NCBI GenBank assembly: GCA_949493535.1
Contig: CASZWJ010000001.1
Location: forward strand, 283,352-347,351
Direction: 5' to 3'
Source of the DNA: an uncultured Alphaproteobacteria bacterium
GTDB lineage: Bacteria; Pseudomonadota; Alphaproteobacteria; RF32; CAG-239
DNA: 64,000 nucleotides
Made by a program: the position numbers and the translations under genes. The notes beneath the pieces are model-generated. The model saw nothing but the letters and a program-made list of their open reading frames with translations. It made no database searches and was not told where the DNA came from. Positions 47,164-56,505 of the stretch are shown here, in pieces (within the stretch, counting starts at the first letter, position 1; each line of letters opens with the position of its first letter).

Positions 47164-48024
47164 ATGAAGCGCCGCAGAAGTTTGTTTATACACCTAAGCT
47201 ATATCAGGATTTTGGCAAAGAAATTTGCCATTGTCATTTTGTTTCTGTCGGCATTTGTCTTGATGCTTTTGAATAAAACCGAGAGCCTCATTATTGAAAA
47301 AACATCTTCTTTGGCAACGGATGTGGTCAGCCCCATGGTTGATGTTCTGGTTATTCCCGCACGTTCCGTCGCCGGCGTTTATGATTATTTCCGCGAGCTT
47401 AAAAATGTCCATAAAGATAATCAGCAACTGCGAGAAGAAAATCAAAAATTGCTGGCGCTTTATGATAAGGCCAGAGTATTGGAAGTTGAAAACAAGCTTT
47501 TAAGCGGATTGCTCAACTATGTTCCGCCTCCGGCCGCCGAATTTATGACCGCGCGCATTATTGCCGAAGAGGGAGACGCTTTTTCGCATTCTGTTATTGC
47601 TTATACCGGCAATTCAAACCGGGTTAAAAAAGGGCAGGTTGTTTTGAGCGAGCGCGGCGTGGTCGGCAGAGTTGACAAGGTTGGCCAGATGTATTCAAAA
47701 ATTATCCTGATTACCGATATTAACTCCCGTATTCCCGTTATGGTTGAGCGAACCAGAGTGCGCGGCATTTTGGCCGGAGACAATACATCCATGCCGAAGA
47801 TGATTTTTATCCCGCTGGATGCCGAGCTGGAGGCGGGAGACCGTATTGTAACCTCGGGCGTTGCCGGCGTTTTCCCGTCCGGTTTGCCAATCGGAAAAGT
47901 GGTTTCTGTTGATAAAAACAGTGTTAAAATCAAGCCATATAACAATCTGGAACGTTTGGAATATGTCCGGATTGTCGATTATGGTTTGGACGGAATCATC
48001 CAGAATGAAGCAAACGGAAAATAG
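47164..48024 (+). CDS. mreC: Rod-shape-determining protein MreC
   Basis: MreC is a bitopic scaffold that activates PBP2-RodA. 286 residues: N-terminal basic RRRR, one membrane helix (about 22-42), a periplasmic coiled coil (ELKNVHKDNQQLREENQKLLALYDKARVLEVENKLL) and two beta-barrel domains with GDRIVTSGVAGVFPSGLPIGKV. Two bases separate it from mreD. Confidence 0.95.
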   Translation: MKRRRSLFIHLSYIRILAKKFAIVILFLSAFVLMLLNKTESLIIEKTSSLATDVVSPMVDVLVIPARSVAGVYDYFRELKNVHKDNQQLREENQKLLALYDKARVLEVENKLLSGLLNYVPPPAAEFMTARIIAEEGDAFSHSVIAYTGNSNRVKKGQVVLSERGVVGRVDKVGQMYSKIILITDINSRIPVMVERTRVRGILAGDNTSMPKMIFIPLDAELEAGDRIVTSGVAGVFPSGLPIGKVVSVDKNSVKIKPYNNLERLEYVRIVDYGLDGIIQNEANGK

Positions 48025-48026
48025 CC

Positions 48027-48545
48027 ATGCAGGATGATGTTGCGGAAAATATTAAAACTTATTTGCAGCGGATTATGCCTCTGCTGTTTTCTGTCTTTTT
48101 AATTATGCTGTCTTATGTACCGCTGGATTTTCCTTTGGCTAACAATATCCGTCCGGCAGTGGGAATGGTTTGCGTTTATTACTGGATTATCCATCGTCCG
48201 GATTTGTTTAATCTGGTTTCTGTTTATTTATTAGGGTTGTTCGAAGATGTTTTAAGTGCGGTTCCGTTGGGAACAAACATTTTTACATTGTTGATTTTGT
48301 ATATTTTGCTGCTTAATTTGGCTCGTTTTTTTAACGGCAAACCTTTTATTGTTACATGGTATGGTTTTGCGATTTTGTCGTTTGTCGCTTTTTTTGCCAA
48401 ATGGCTGATGCTCTCAATCTATTACGGGCAGTTTTTGCCGTCAGCTTTGGCTTTTTTCAGTTATCTTTTTTCCGTTGCCGCTTATCCGGTGCTTTCGCTG
48501 ATGAATGCCTTTGTGCAGAACTATCTGATTCAAGATGAGGTATGA
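48027..48545 (+). CDS. mreD: Rod-shape-determining protein MreD
   Basis: 172-residue inner-membrane protein with five or six hydrophobic segments, of the MreD family. The LLGLFEDVLSAVPLGTNIFTLL segment is typical (conserved Glu-Asp and Pro-Leu-Gly). It lies in the expected place between mreC and mrdA, with a 3-base gap downstream. Confidence 0.92.
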   Translation: MQDDVAENIKTYLQRIMPLLFSVFLIMLSYVPLDFPLANNIRPAVGMVCVYYWIIHRPDLFNLVSVYLLGLFEDVLSAVPLGTNIFTLLILYILLLNLARFFNGKPFIVTWYGFAILSFVAFFAKWLMLSIYYGQFLPSALAFFSYLFSVAAYPVLSLMNAFVQNYLIQDEV

Positions 48546-48548
48546 CCT

Positions 48549-50432
48549 ATGAACCGCGATAACGATAAAGGAAAAGTTTTAATCAACCGTTCATTGATTG
48601 TCGGTCTGGGCAAATTGTTTTTGTTGCTGGTGATCATCGCCCGTCTGTATTATTTGCAGGTTTATCAGGCTGACCGCTATAAAACTCTGGCTGACGAAAA
48701 CCGTATTTCGACGCGCCTTTTGGTTCCGCCGCGCGGGCTTATCTATGATCGGAACGGACAGCTTATTGCGACCAACCGGCAGAATTTTCAGGCTTTGATT
48801 GTGGCGGAACAGACAACCAATTTGCAAGAAACTTTAGATGCTTTCAAAAAAATTATGCCGTTAAGCGAAGCGGAAGAACAGCGGATTAAGAAAGATTTGA
48901 AATCTAACCGCAGTTTTGTCCCTATTAAAATCAAAGATAACCTTTCTTGGGAAGATGTGTCGAAAATCCAGCTGAATGCGCCTGACTTGCCGGGAATCTT
49001 TATTGATGAAGGGTTGACCCGTTATTATCCTTATGGCGAAAAAATGGCCCATATTCTGGGGTATGTTTCTTCTGTTTCCGAGAAAGATGTCAAAGATGAT
49101 CCGCTGCTGGAAGTTCCGGGATTTAAAATCGGAAAATCAGGCATTGAGAAATTCTATGAAAAAAGGTTGCGCGGCAAGGGAGGAAATCTGAAGTCAGAGG
49201 TTAATGCTTATGGCCGGGTTATGAAGGAAATCGAAAAGAAAGAGGGAATCCCCGGCGATCGTATTGATTTGACAATTGACGCCCGCTTGCAGGAAAAGGC
49301 CTATGATTTGTTTATGGAACAGGAGCAAAGCGGAGCGGCGATTTTGCTGGATGTTCACAGCGGCGAGATTTTAGCTTTTGTTTCTGCTCCGTCTTTTGAT
49401 CCGAATGTCTTTGCTCAGGGAATTAGCAATGAACAATGGAGCGCGCTTTTGAAAAATGAAAAAAAGCCGCTTAGCAACAAAGCTATTTCTGGACAATATT
49501 CGCCGGGGTCTACTTTCAAAATTATTACGGCTTTGGCGGCCTTGGAAGCCGGAACGGTCACGCCGGAGACCCGCTTTTTCTGCTCGGCAAAAATGACGCT
49601 CGGCACACATGCTTTCCATTGTTGGAAGCGTACCGGACACGGGCATTTGAATGTTGTTGAAGCTATTAAGCATTCTTGCGATATTTATTTTTATGAAACG
49701 GCTTTGCGGCTGGGAATCGAGAAAATTGCCGATATGGCGCGCCGTTTCGGATTGGGCAGTAAAATTAACATCGGTTTGGAAAATGAAAAAGCCGGACTTA
49801 TTCCTGACAAAGCGTGGAAGCTGAAGCGGTTTGGCGAACCGTGGCAGCAGGGGGAAAGCCTTATTTCAGGTATTGGACAGGGATATATTTTAACTACGCC
49901 TTTGCAGCTGGCCACAATGGTTGCCAGAGTGGTTAACGGAGGATATGAAGTCACGCCGACATTCAACAAGCTCAGCGATTATGACAAGACGCACTTGCCA
50001 AAGATTAATATAAACCATGGCAATTTGGAACTGGTGAAAGAGGGAATGTTTGAGGTGGTTAATATTCCCGGCGCGACGGCTTTCGGTTCACGGTTTGATT
50101 ATCATGGAATTAAAATGGGCGGAAAAACCGGTTCTACCCAAGTCCGGCGTATTACGATGAAAGAGCGCCAGACCAGAATTTTAAAACAGCATGAATTGCC
50201 ATGGCATTTGCGTGATCACGGTTTGTTTGTCGGCTATGCGCCGGCGGATAATCCGAAATATGCGGTAGCGGTTCTGGTTGAGCATGGCGGCGGCGGTTCT
50301 ACGGCAGCAGCGCCTATCGCCAGCAAAATTTTGTTAGAAGCGGTCAAGTTGGATTCCGGTTTGAAAAAGTTTTATACCGCTCCGAAGAAAGAACCTGCTG
50401 ATGTAACAGCCGTTCCGGCAAATATGGAATAG
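48549..50432 (+). CDS. mrdA: Penicillin-binding protein 2 (peptidoglycan transpeptidase)
   Basis: PBP2 crosslinks peptidoglycan during elongation. 627 residues: short cytoplasmic tail, a membrane helix (about 15-32), the pedestal with RGLIYDRNGQLIATN, and the transpeptidase domain. Catalytic motifs: SPGSTFK (S-x-x-K), the SxN equivalent (SCD after HAFHCWKRTGHG), and KTGST. It lies after mreD and before rodA (8-base gap). Confidence 0.95.
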   Translation: MNRDNDKGKVLINRSLIVGLGKLFLLLVIIARLYYLQVYQADRYKTLADENRISTRLLVPPRGLIYDRNGQLIATNRQNFQALIVAEQTTNLQETLDAFKKIMPLSEAEEQRIKKDLKSNRSFVPIKIKDNLSWEDVSKIQLNAPDLPGIFIDEGLTRYYPYGEKMAHILGYVSSVSEKDVKDDPLLEVPGFKIGKSGIEKFYEKRLRGKGGNLKSEVNAYGRVMKEIEKKEGIPGDRIDLTIDARLQEKAYDLFMEQEQSGAAILLDVHSGEILAFVSAPSFDPNVFAQGISNEQWSALLKNEKKPLSNKAISGQYSPGSTFKIITALAALEAGTVTPETRFFCSAKMTLGTHAFHCWKRTGHGHLNVVEAIKHSCDIYFYETALRLGIEKIADMARRFGLGSKINIGLENEKAGLIPDKAWKLKRFGEPWQQGESLISGIGQGYILTTPLQLATMVARVVNGGYEVTPTFNKLSDYDKTHLPKININHGNLELVKEGMFEVVNIPGATAFGSRFDYHGIKMGGKTGSTQVRRITMKERQTRILKQHELPWHLRDHGLFVGYAPADNPKYAVAVLVEHGGGGSTAAAPIASKILLEAVKLDSGLKKFYTAPKKEPADVTAVPANME

Positions 50433-50440
50433 AGGGCATA

Positions 50441-51580
50441 ATGTATAAGTTTTATGAAACCAGTTTTAAAAATCAGACATTGAGCCTGACTGAAAAATTT
50501 TTTAATCTCAGTTTTGCATATATTCTGTTTATTGTGATGTTGGCGGCGACAGGTGTCGTTATGCTGTATTCGGCCGCGAACGGCAGCTGGAGCCCGTGGG
50601 CTTTAAATCATTTGGTGCGTTTTGCCGTCGGTTTTGCTTTAATGCTGGTATTGGCTATGACCGATATTCGCCTTTTTATGCGTTATGCCTATGTTTTTTA
50701 TTTTGGAACCCTGTTTTTATTAATTTTGGTAGAAGTCGGCGGGCATATCGGCATGGGTGCCCAGCGTTGGATTAATCTGGGATTTATAAAAATTCAGCCG
50801 TCCGAATTGATGAAAATTGCTTTGGTTTTAGCTTTGGCGCGTTATTTTCATACGTCTTCGCTGCAAACGATTGAAAGTGTCAGAGGAATTATTCCGCCGG
50901 CTTTGATGACGTTGTTTCCGGCCTTTTTAGTGGTTATCCAGCCGGATTTGGGTACGGCTTTGATGTTGATGTTTACGGCCGGTATGATGTTTTTTGTGGT
51001 TGGCGTGCAGTTATGGAAATTTGCGGTTGTGATTGTCGGCGGCATTATTTCTCTGCCGATTGCATGGCATTTTTTGCACGAATATCAGCAAAACCGCGTT
51101 TTGACATTCCTTGATCCGGAGCGTGATCCGCTGGGTGCCGGCTATCATATCATTCAATCCAAAATTGCTTTGGGATCGGGCGGCGTTTTCGGCAAAGGGT
51201 TTTTGAAAGGGACGCAGAGCCATTTGAACTTTTTGCCGGAAAAGCATACAGACTTTATTTATACGATGCTGTCTGAAGAATTTGGTATGGTCGGAGCGGT
51301 TTTTGTGGTCTTGGTCAACTTATTGATTATTGCGTATACTTATTCTTTTGCAATGAAGAGCAACAGCTATTTCGGCAAACTGGTTGCCATTGGTTTGGCC
51401 TGCAACTATTTTCTTTATATTTTTATCAATATCGCAATGGTGCTCGGCCTTTTGCCGGTGGTTGGCATTCCTTTGCCGCTGATTTCCTACGGTGGTACCG
51501 TTATGCTCTCCGTCATGGCTTCTTTCGGCATCATTCTGTCGGTATATATTAATAGAAATATAAATATTGGCAAAGATTAA
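50441..51580 (+). CDS. rodA: Peptidoglycan polymerase RodA (SEDS family)
   Basis: Glycosyltransferase partner of PBP2 in rod elongation. 379 residues with about ten membrane segments. Conserved SEDS features: GAQRWINLGFIKIQPSELMKIAL, QPDLGTALM, and the extracellular catalytic Asp region EKHTDFIYTMLSEEFG, then GIPLPLISYGGT. Last gene of the cluster; palindrome PR6 begins 7 bases after its stop. Confidence 0.96.
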   Translation: MYKFYETSFKNQTLSLTEKFFNLSFAYILFIVMLAATGVVMLYSAANGSWSPWALNHLVRFAVGFALMLVLAMTDIRLFMRYAYVFYFGTLFLLILVEVGGHIGMGAQRWINLGFIKIQPSELMKIALVLALARYFHTSSLQTIESVRGIIPPALMTLFPAFLVVIQPDLGTALMLMFTAGMMFFVVGVQLWKFAVVIVGGIISLPIAWHFLHEYQQNRVLTFLDPERDPLGAGYHIIQSKIALGSGGVFGKGFLKGTQSHLNFLPEKHTDFIYTMLSEEFGMVGAVFVVLVNLLIIAYTYSFAMKSNSYFGKLVAIGLACNYFLYIFINIAMVLGLLPVVGIPLPLISYGGTVMLSVMASFGIILSVYINRNINIGKD

Positions 51581-51587
51581 AACCGCT

Positions 51588-51709
51588 AAAATCATTTCTA
51601 TGGACTTCTAGTACAGAAACTGCGAGTAAAATACTCAGTCATGTACTTTTATGTACACTCCTTCGTATTTTCTCTGGTTTCTTACTATAAGCCTCATATA
51701 AATGATTTT
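51588..51709. repeat. Long imperfect palindrome, copy PR6 (after rodA)
   Basis: AAAATCATTT (51588-51597) pairs with AAATGATTTT (51700-51709); inside are GAAAC/GTTTC and AAAATAC/GTATTTT stems. The apex at 51641-51659 is ATGTACTTTTATGTACACT, one base from copy PR1 and two from PR2. Left end resembles PR4. Further T-rich DNA follows, so it probably ends the mre-mrd transcript. Confidence 0.8.
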
Positions 51710-51732
51710 TTTCTAAATTACTTTATTATATG

Positions 51733-51760
51733 AAAAAAGCCGCCTGTGAAAGGCGGCTTT
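51733..51760 (-). terminator. Rho-independent terminator of the hydrogenase operon
   Basis: On the minus strand AAAGCCGCCT pairs with AGGCGGCTTT, followed by a T run (complement of AAAAAA at 51733-51738). It sits between the convergent rodA and hydrogenase transcripts. Confidence 0.85.
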
Positions 51761-51777
51761 GCAATTTGTTCGGCGAT

Positions 51778-53244
51778 TTATTTTTCACCGGGTTTGGTTT
51801 CCGTTGTCAGCTGTTCGCCGGTAGCAACATAAGCTTCAACAGCTCGGGTTGCTTTTTTCGGCAGAGCTACGCAGCCGGGGCCGGAAATGCAGCCGCCTTC
51901 GCAGCACATCACTTCAAGCATGTTATTATCGCAGCCTTTTGTGGCGTATCGTTTTAACAGTTTGATGTTTTCTTTGCTCAGACCGTCGATTTTTTCCGGA
52001 CGATAGTCGGCTTTGTCGCCAATCAAAGAGGCAACGGCACCGGCAACGCCGCCGGACAGCGGGAACTGGCGTCCCTGTGCGCGCGAAAGTTTGTTAAACT
52101 CTTCTGCTTCGCATTCTTCAACGTTGATTTGTGAGGCAACGAAAATTGCGCCGACTTCTTCAAAAGTCAAAACATAGTCCACATTCGGGTCATATTCGGC
52201 TTCGACGCGTTTTGCCAAGCAAGGTCCGATAAAGACAGCTTTGCAGTTCGGATCTTCCTGTTTGACCATTTCTGCCGTATAATACATCGGCGTTCTGGTA
52301 TGGGAAACAAACGGTTGAATTTCGGGAATATGGACTTTCGCTGCGCGGTAGTATGCCGGACAGCAGGAAGTTGTCATCAATTTGGCACCGGCTTCTTGGC
52401 GTTCGATAAATTCGGCGGCTTCTTTTTGAGTGGTTATATCTGCGCCGACGGCTACTTCGATTACTTCATCAAAACCGGCTTTTTTCAAAGCGCTGACCAA
52501 ATTTTTGATGTCGCCCGGGAATTGTCCGATAACTGCCGGAGCCAGCATGGCAACAACTTTGTTATCCGTATCATGAATTTGTTTTAAAACGTCAACCATT
52601 TGCGAGCGTTCGACAATGGCGCCGAACGGGCAGGAGGCCAGACATTTGCCGCAAGAAATACATTTTTCGGTATCAATGTGTTCTTTGCCGAATTCGTCTT
52701 TGGTAATGGCTCCGACCGGACAGGCTTCTTCGCAGGGAACCGGAACTTTGATGATTGAGTGATATGGGCAGACTTCATGGCATTTGCCGCAGTTGACGCA
52801 TTTTTCCGGATCAATATGGGCACGTCCGTTAATGATGCTGATGGCATCTCTCGGGCAGTTCAGCCGGCAGGGCTGGGCAAAGCAGCCGCGGCAGGCATTG
52901 GTAACCATATATTGGGATTTAATGCAGGCGGAGCAGGCAATATCTATAACAGACAGTTTGCTTTTGGGCAGTTCTGTGCGTTCAAGGGCATCTTTGCCAT
53001 ATTCTTTTAAGCTTTTCAATTCGTCCGTTTCTTCATCGGGGGCTGCGCCAAGGCCGGCCATACAGCGATATTTCAAAACGGCGCGGTCTTTATAAATGCA
53101 ACAGCGGCTCGGCTGCTGTTCTTTCGGGCGCAGTTCCAACGGAATGCGGTCAGCATTTTCAAATTTATCGGCAAAATAGCTTTCTGCGATTTTAATTAAT
53201 ATTTTTGTACGCATGAAGCTGGCATTATTCTTAGGTATTAACAA
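51778..53244 (-). CDS. [FeFe] hydrogenase, monomeric catalytic type (group B-like)
   Basis: 488 residues from TTG 53244 (GAGG nine bases upstream); ATG 53214 is a possible alternative start. N-terminal region with Cys clusters (SRCCIYK; CSACIKS; CRGCFAQPCRLNC), then two 4Fe-4S ferredoxin motifs (CVNCGKCHEVCP; CISCGKCLASCP, about 149-205). H-cluster motifs: L1 TTSCCPAY (292-298) keeping both Cys, L2 FIGPCLAKR (338-346), L3 CCEGGCISGPGC (447-458), which has GGCxxGP rather than the GGCxxGGGQ of group A. These traits fit group B. Last gene of its operon; maturases HydE/F/G are not in the window. Confidence 0.92.
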   Translation of the reverse strand: MLIPKNNASFMRTKILIKIAESYFADKFENADRIPLELRPKEQQPSRCCIYKDRAVLKYRCMAGLGAAPDEETDELKSLKEYGKDALERTELPKSKLSVIDIACSACIKSQYMVTNACRGCFAQPCRLNCPRDAISIINGRAHIDPEKCVNCGKCHEVCPYHSIIKVPVPCEEACPVGAITKDEFGKEHIDTEKCISCGKCLASCPFGAIVERSQMVDVLKQIHDTDNKVVAMLAPAVIGQFPGDIKNLVSALKKAGFDEVIEVAVGADITTQKEAAEFIERQEAGAKLMTTSCCPAYYRAAKVHIPEIQPFVSHTRTPMYYTAEMVKQEDPNCKAVFIGPCLAKRVEAEYDPNVDYVLTFEEVGAIFVASQINVEECEAEEFNKLSRAQGRQFPLSGGVAGAVASLIGDKADYRPEKIDGLSKENIKLLKRYATKGCDNNMLEVMCCEGGCISGPGCVALPKKATRAVEAYVATGEQLTTETKPGEK

Positions 53245-53264
53245 GTCTTATTTCCTCTTTTTAT

Positions 53265-53537
53265 TTAGGCTTCACAGTTGTTTTTTAAAATCTCGCGGAT
53301 TTTATTGACGACAGCTTCGTAAGTTGCTTCTTCAATCAGCTCGTCATTAACCATAACGAACGGGCCATGGTTATGTTTGTTTTCTGCATTGTGGCAGAGG
53401 TTTAAGCAGCGGGATTCAACAATTTCGATTTTATCGGCAATGTCTTCCGGCGGTGTAAATTCGAGAGCTTGGATTGCAGCGGCGCCCATTACAAAGCAGG
53501 AGGTTCCGGAACAGATTTTTACTTTTATTTTTTCCAT
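53265..53537 (-). CDS. Thioredoxin-like [2Fe-2S] ferredoxin (NuoE C-terminal type)
   Basis: 90 residues: MEKIKVKICSGTSCFVMGA with the first Cys pair (Cys9 and Cys14), then CLNLCHNAEN with the second pair, the four ligands of a thioredoxin-fold [2Fe-2S] cluster. The region in between folds as a helix and strand. Likely electron-transfer partner or small subunit of the hydrogenase next to it (20-base gap). Confidence 0.85.
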   Translation of the reverse strand: MEKIKVKICSGTSCFVMGAAAIQALEFTPPEDIADKIEIVESRCLNLCHNAENKHNHGPFVMVNDELIEEATYEAVVNKIREILKNNCEA

Positions 53538-53552
53538 GTTTTTGTCCTTTTA

Positions 53553-54728
53553 TTAAACATATCTGACACTAATTTCTTTAAAATATTTGTCTTGCAGCAG
53601 GCGGAATATTTTTTTGACGATATTGCGCCGGATTTCCAACTCCATGGGCAGATTGGGATCTTGGTGGGCAATGTTGATTTTGGTGCCGACCACAAAATCT
53701 ATTTTGTCGCTGTCAAGCAACAGGTTAGCCAATCGCACAGCGGCGTTGTTTTTATTTTTATCGATACCCTCTTTTAACATACGATAAACTTCCGTCAAGG
53801 TTAAAATTCCTTCCGTAACCAAATCTATGCCTTCCATGGTTGAGGCCATCGGGATATTTTCATCGAAGGAAGTCTTGTCAATTTCGCATTTTAAGCAGAG
53901 TTCCCGCTCAATAATATTAGCGGTTGTTCCGCCGCAAATTGCTGTTTTTCCGTCATAAAGCGAAACCAGTTCGGCTATTTCGCGGTCTTTGTCTTCATCA
54001 AACGGCGGACCGGTCAGGACGAGGAGCTTGCGCGGCTTTCTGAAATATATGACAACGCAGCTGATGTCATCTCCGGCTTGTTCGTCCACTTCTTTGGTCA
54101 AAGCTTCTTTGACAACGGCGTGAGCCAAGTCATAAGCGGAAATATACGGATTTTTGCGAATCTGTTTTAAGATGAAACTGATGCAGCCCTGACGCTGCCA
54201 ACCCAGCGGATATTTGGGGTTGCCGAGCCCGGCCTGAGAGACGCCGTCAGACATCAGAATAATGCGGTCTTCCGGCTGGGTCGTTACCTGGGAGACATTA
54301 ATTGTGCGCTCTTTCCATTTGGGCGAAGAAATCTCTCGGCTTTTGATGTTCATTTCTTTGCCGTCGCGGATGAAAATGAAAGGAGGGTTGTCCATTTCAA
54401 TAATGCGGGTTTTGCCTTCCAATTCGCTGTCGACGATTGAGAAAGTCGCATAGCTGATTTTTCGGACTTGGCAAATCGGCAGCGCATCCATCATAATTTC
54501 GGAAGAACGGAGAAGCTCGACGTTGCTTTCCATAAATTTCATCGCCATACGCGTTGTCATTGAAGACAGAATATTAGCTTTTACGCCGGAGCCGAGACCG
54601 TCAGACAAAACCGAAATTATGCGTTGTTCTTCGGGGATTTTTTGAATATAAACCGTATCTCCGAAACAATCTTCGCCGTGCTTTTGGCGCTGTTCTTTGC
54701 TGACTTCAATAAAGAGGGAGCTGCTCAT
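53553..54728 (-). CDS. SpoIIE/PP2C-type serine/threonine phosphatase
   Basis: 391 residues. The N-terminal half is a PP2C/SpoIIE domain with the metal-binding GEDCFGDTV, SDGLGSGVKAN (Asp in SDGxGxG), ILMSDGVSQAGLG and AGDDISCVVIYF. The C-terminal half (about 240-391) begins RKLLVLTGPPFDEDKDREIAEL and contains a GGTTANIIERE motif; this domain is typical of the phosphatases found beside sensory [FeFe] hydrogenases. It lies 5 bases downstream of the sensory hydrogenase, so the two are probably coupled in signalling. Confidence 0.88.
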   Translation of the reverse strand: MSSSLFIEVSKEQRQKHGEDCFGDTVYIQKIPEEQRIISVLSDGLGSGVKANILSSMTTRMAMKFMESNVELLRSSEIMMDALPICQVRKISYATFSIVDSELEGKTRIIEMDNPPFIFIRDGKEMNIKSREISSPKWKERTINVSQVTTQPEDRIILMSDGVSQAGLGNPKYPLGWQRQGCISFILKQIRKNPYISAYDLAHAVVKEALTKEVDEQAGDDISCVVIYFRKPRKLLVLTGPPFDEDKDREIAELVSLYDGKTAICGGTTANIIERELCLKCEIDKTSFDENIPMASTMEGIDLVTEGILTLTEVYRMLKEGIDKNKNNAAVRLANLLLDSDKIDFVVGTKINIAHQDPNLPMELEIRRNIVKKIFRLLQDKYFKEISVRYV

Positions 54729-54733
54729 TAATT

Positions 54734-56500
54734 TTAATCCCCTTTATTTGTTTTGGTTCTGATGATGATATTATCATCGGTTCCGGGGGCTTCTGCCGAA
54801 AAATCTTTGGCAATCGAGCGCAGCAAAACTTCTGTTTCGGCCATATGTTCGCCTAAAGTGCAGGCAATCTGCTGGACGGTTGCCAAGTTTTTATGGATAA
54901 CTTCTTTGGCTTTTGCGGCAATTTGTTCTTTTTTCATTTCAACATTGGTCACATCTTCAATAATGCCGCCGACAATTTGCTTTTTATCAATATTGAAAAC
55001 AACGACATCATACAGGCGGTCATTATGTTTGATATGTTCGCGGCGAATATCCTGTTCCAAATCAAGCGAAGCGGAAAACAGGTTGGTAAAGGTTATGAAA
55101 TCGCGCAGGTCTGCGCCGTGCAGGTTGTTTTTTTCATAAATGTCGTTGTGTTCTTCGTCATTCCAGAAAGCTTTGACAAACTGGTCGTTATATTCAAGAA
55201 TACTGAGTTTGGAATCGGCGATGACAATCGGAGACGGAATGCAACGCAACAATGCGTTTGCTTTATTTTGCGCCTGATGTTTCATGTGCGAAACGCACAT
55301 TTCGGGTTCGGCGTGTCCGCAGACCAAGGCTTTGGCAAAATTGCGGCAGGTATTATAACCGCAGCCGCCGCAATTGATTTCGTCTTCCACGGTATATTTG
55401 CCGATAACGGCTAAGGCGCGTTTGATTTCCGCTTCATCAAATTCGGAATGGCAAACCGATTGGTTTTCATAATCAAGGGCAATGTCAAAACTCGGCATGC
55501 GGTCTTTAATGTTTTCGGGAAAAGAAGTTTGATTCAGAATGTCAAAACGTTTTTCCATGCCGGATTTTTTTGCCGTCATGCAAGGGCCGGAAACACAACC
55601 TCCTTCACAAGCCAGACATTCGATAAAGACAGGGCGCTCAAAATTCTGTCCGTTTATTTTTGCCAGTTCCCGTTTCAGGTTTTCGATGCCGGTTATCTGC
55701 ATCAGATAAGCATTTTGAAGCTTATCATAGGGTTTAAGGGTTTCGATCATGCCGCCTTCAATCGGATAAGCCGTACCTTCTTCGGCTTTTTCAACGGCAA
55801 ATTTGTCAAAGACGCTGGTATTGATTTCTTTAGGGTTGATGCCTTCGTCTTTAAACCATTGGCGCAAATCTCCGAAGCTTAAAGCCAGGTTCAGCAAATC
55901 AGGATGCGAATCTGCTTCGATTTTTTTTGCAATGCAGGGGCCGATGAAAACGACTTCGATTTGCGGGCCGAGTTTTTCTTTCAAAATGCGGCAGTGAGCC
56001 AGCAGCGGCGAAGTTACTTTGGTGAGGTTCGGGGTTAATTCGGGCAGGTATTTCCTGATATATTCGACACAAGAAGGGCAGGCGGTGGAAATAAACAATC
56101 CTTTATCCGCCTGATTAAGAATCTCTGCGATATTGGCGGAAACTTCTTCGGCGCCCAATGCTGTTTCGCTGACGCCGCGGAAACCCAGACGGCGGATTGA
56201 GGCAATCATTTGTTCTTGGGAAATTCCGTCAAATTCGGTTATCCAAGATGGGGCCAGTGAAACATATACGTCTTTGCCGGAAGCCAGCAAATGCTTGGCA
56301 CGGGTCAAATCATTGCGCATCTGCTTGGCTTTTGCCGGACAGACTTTATAACATGTGCCGCAGGCAATGCACAAATCCGGCACAATCATTGCCGAATTGT
56401 CTTCAATTTTAATTGCTTTGACCGGACAGTGACGGACACATTTGTAGCAATCCTGACAGTCGTTTTTAACGGTATAAAGAGGGTATTCTCTGCTGGCCAT
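54734..56500 (-). CDS. hydS: Sensory-type [FeFe] hydrogenase with PAS domain (group C-like)
   Basis: 588 residues. Two 4Fe-4S motifs (CQDCYKCVRHCP, CIACGTCYKVCP; 15-54), then the H-cluster domain: L1 STACPSC with Ala140 where catalytic enzymes have the proton-relay Cys, L2 FIGPCIAKK (185-193), L3 CEGGCVSGPC (298-307). Next a CGGCGYNTC ... CGHAEPEMC 4Fe-4S (Fes-type) domain (377-402) and a PAS-like domain (about 415-540) with NALLRCIPSPIVIADSKLSILEYND. The Ala at L1 is known from HydS-type sensors of low activity. Expected role: H2 or redox sensing that feeds the phosphatase downstream. Confidence 0.9.
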   Translation of the reverse strand: MASREYPLYTVKNDCQDCYKCVRHCPVKAIKIEDNSAMIVPDLCIACGTCYKVCPAKAKQMRNDLTRAKHLLASGKDVYVSLAPSWITEFDGISQEQMIASIRRLGFRGVSETALGAEEVSANIAEILNQADKGLFISTACPSCVEYIRKYLPELTPNLTKVTSPLLAHCRILKEKLGPQIEVVFIGPCIAKKIEADSHPDLLNLALSFGDLRQWFKDEGINPKEINTSVFDKFAVEKAEEGTAYPIEGGMIETLKPYDKLQNAYLMQITGIENLKRELAKINGQNFERPVFIECLACEGGCVSGPCMTAKKSGMEKRFDILNQTSFPENIKDRMPSFDIALDYENQSVCHSEFDEAEIKRALAVIGKYTVEDEINCGGCGYNTCRNFAKALVCGHAEPEMCVSHMKHQAQNKANALLRCIPSPIVIADSKLSILEYNDQFVKAFWNDEEHNDIYEKNNLHGADLRDFITFTNLFSASLDLEQDIRREHIKHNDRLYDVVVFNIDKKQIVGGIIEDVTNVEMKKEQIAAKAKEVIHKNLATVQQIACTLGEHMAETEVLLRSIAKDFSAEAPGTDDNIIIRTKTNKGD

Positions 56501-56505
56501 GCGCC

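Noticed and set aside
54893..55414. 173-codon plus-strand frame inside hydS
   Set aside because: Antisense shadow of the Fe-S/PAS region.
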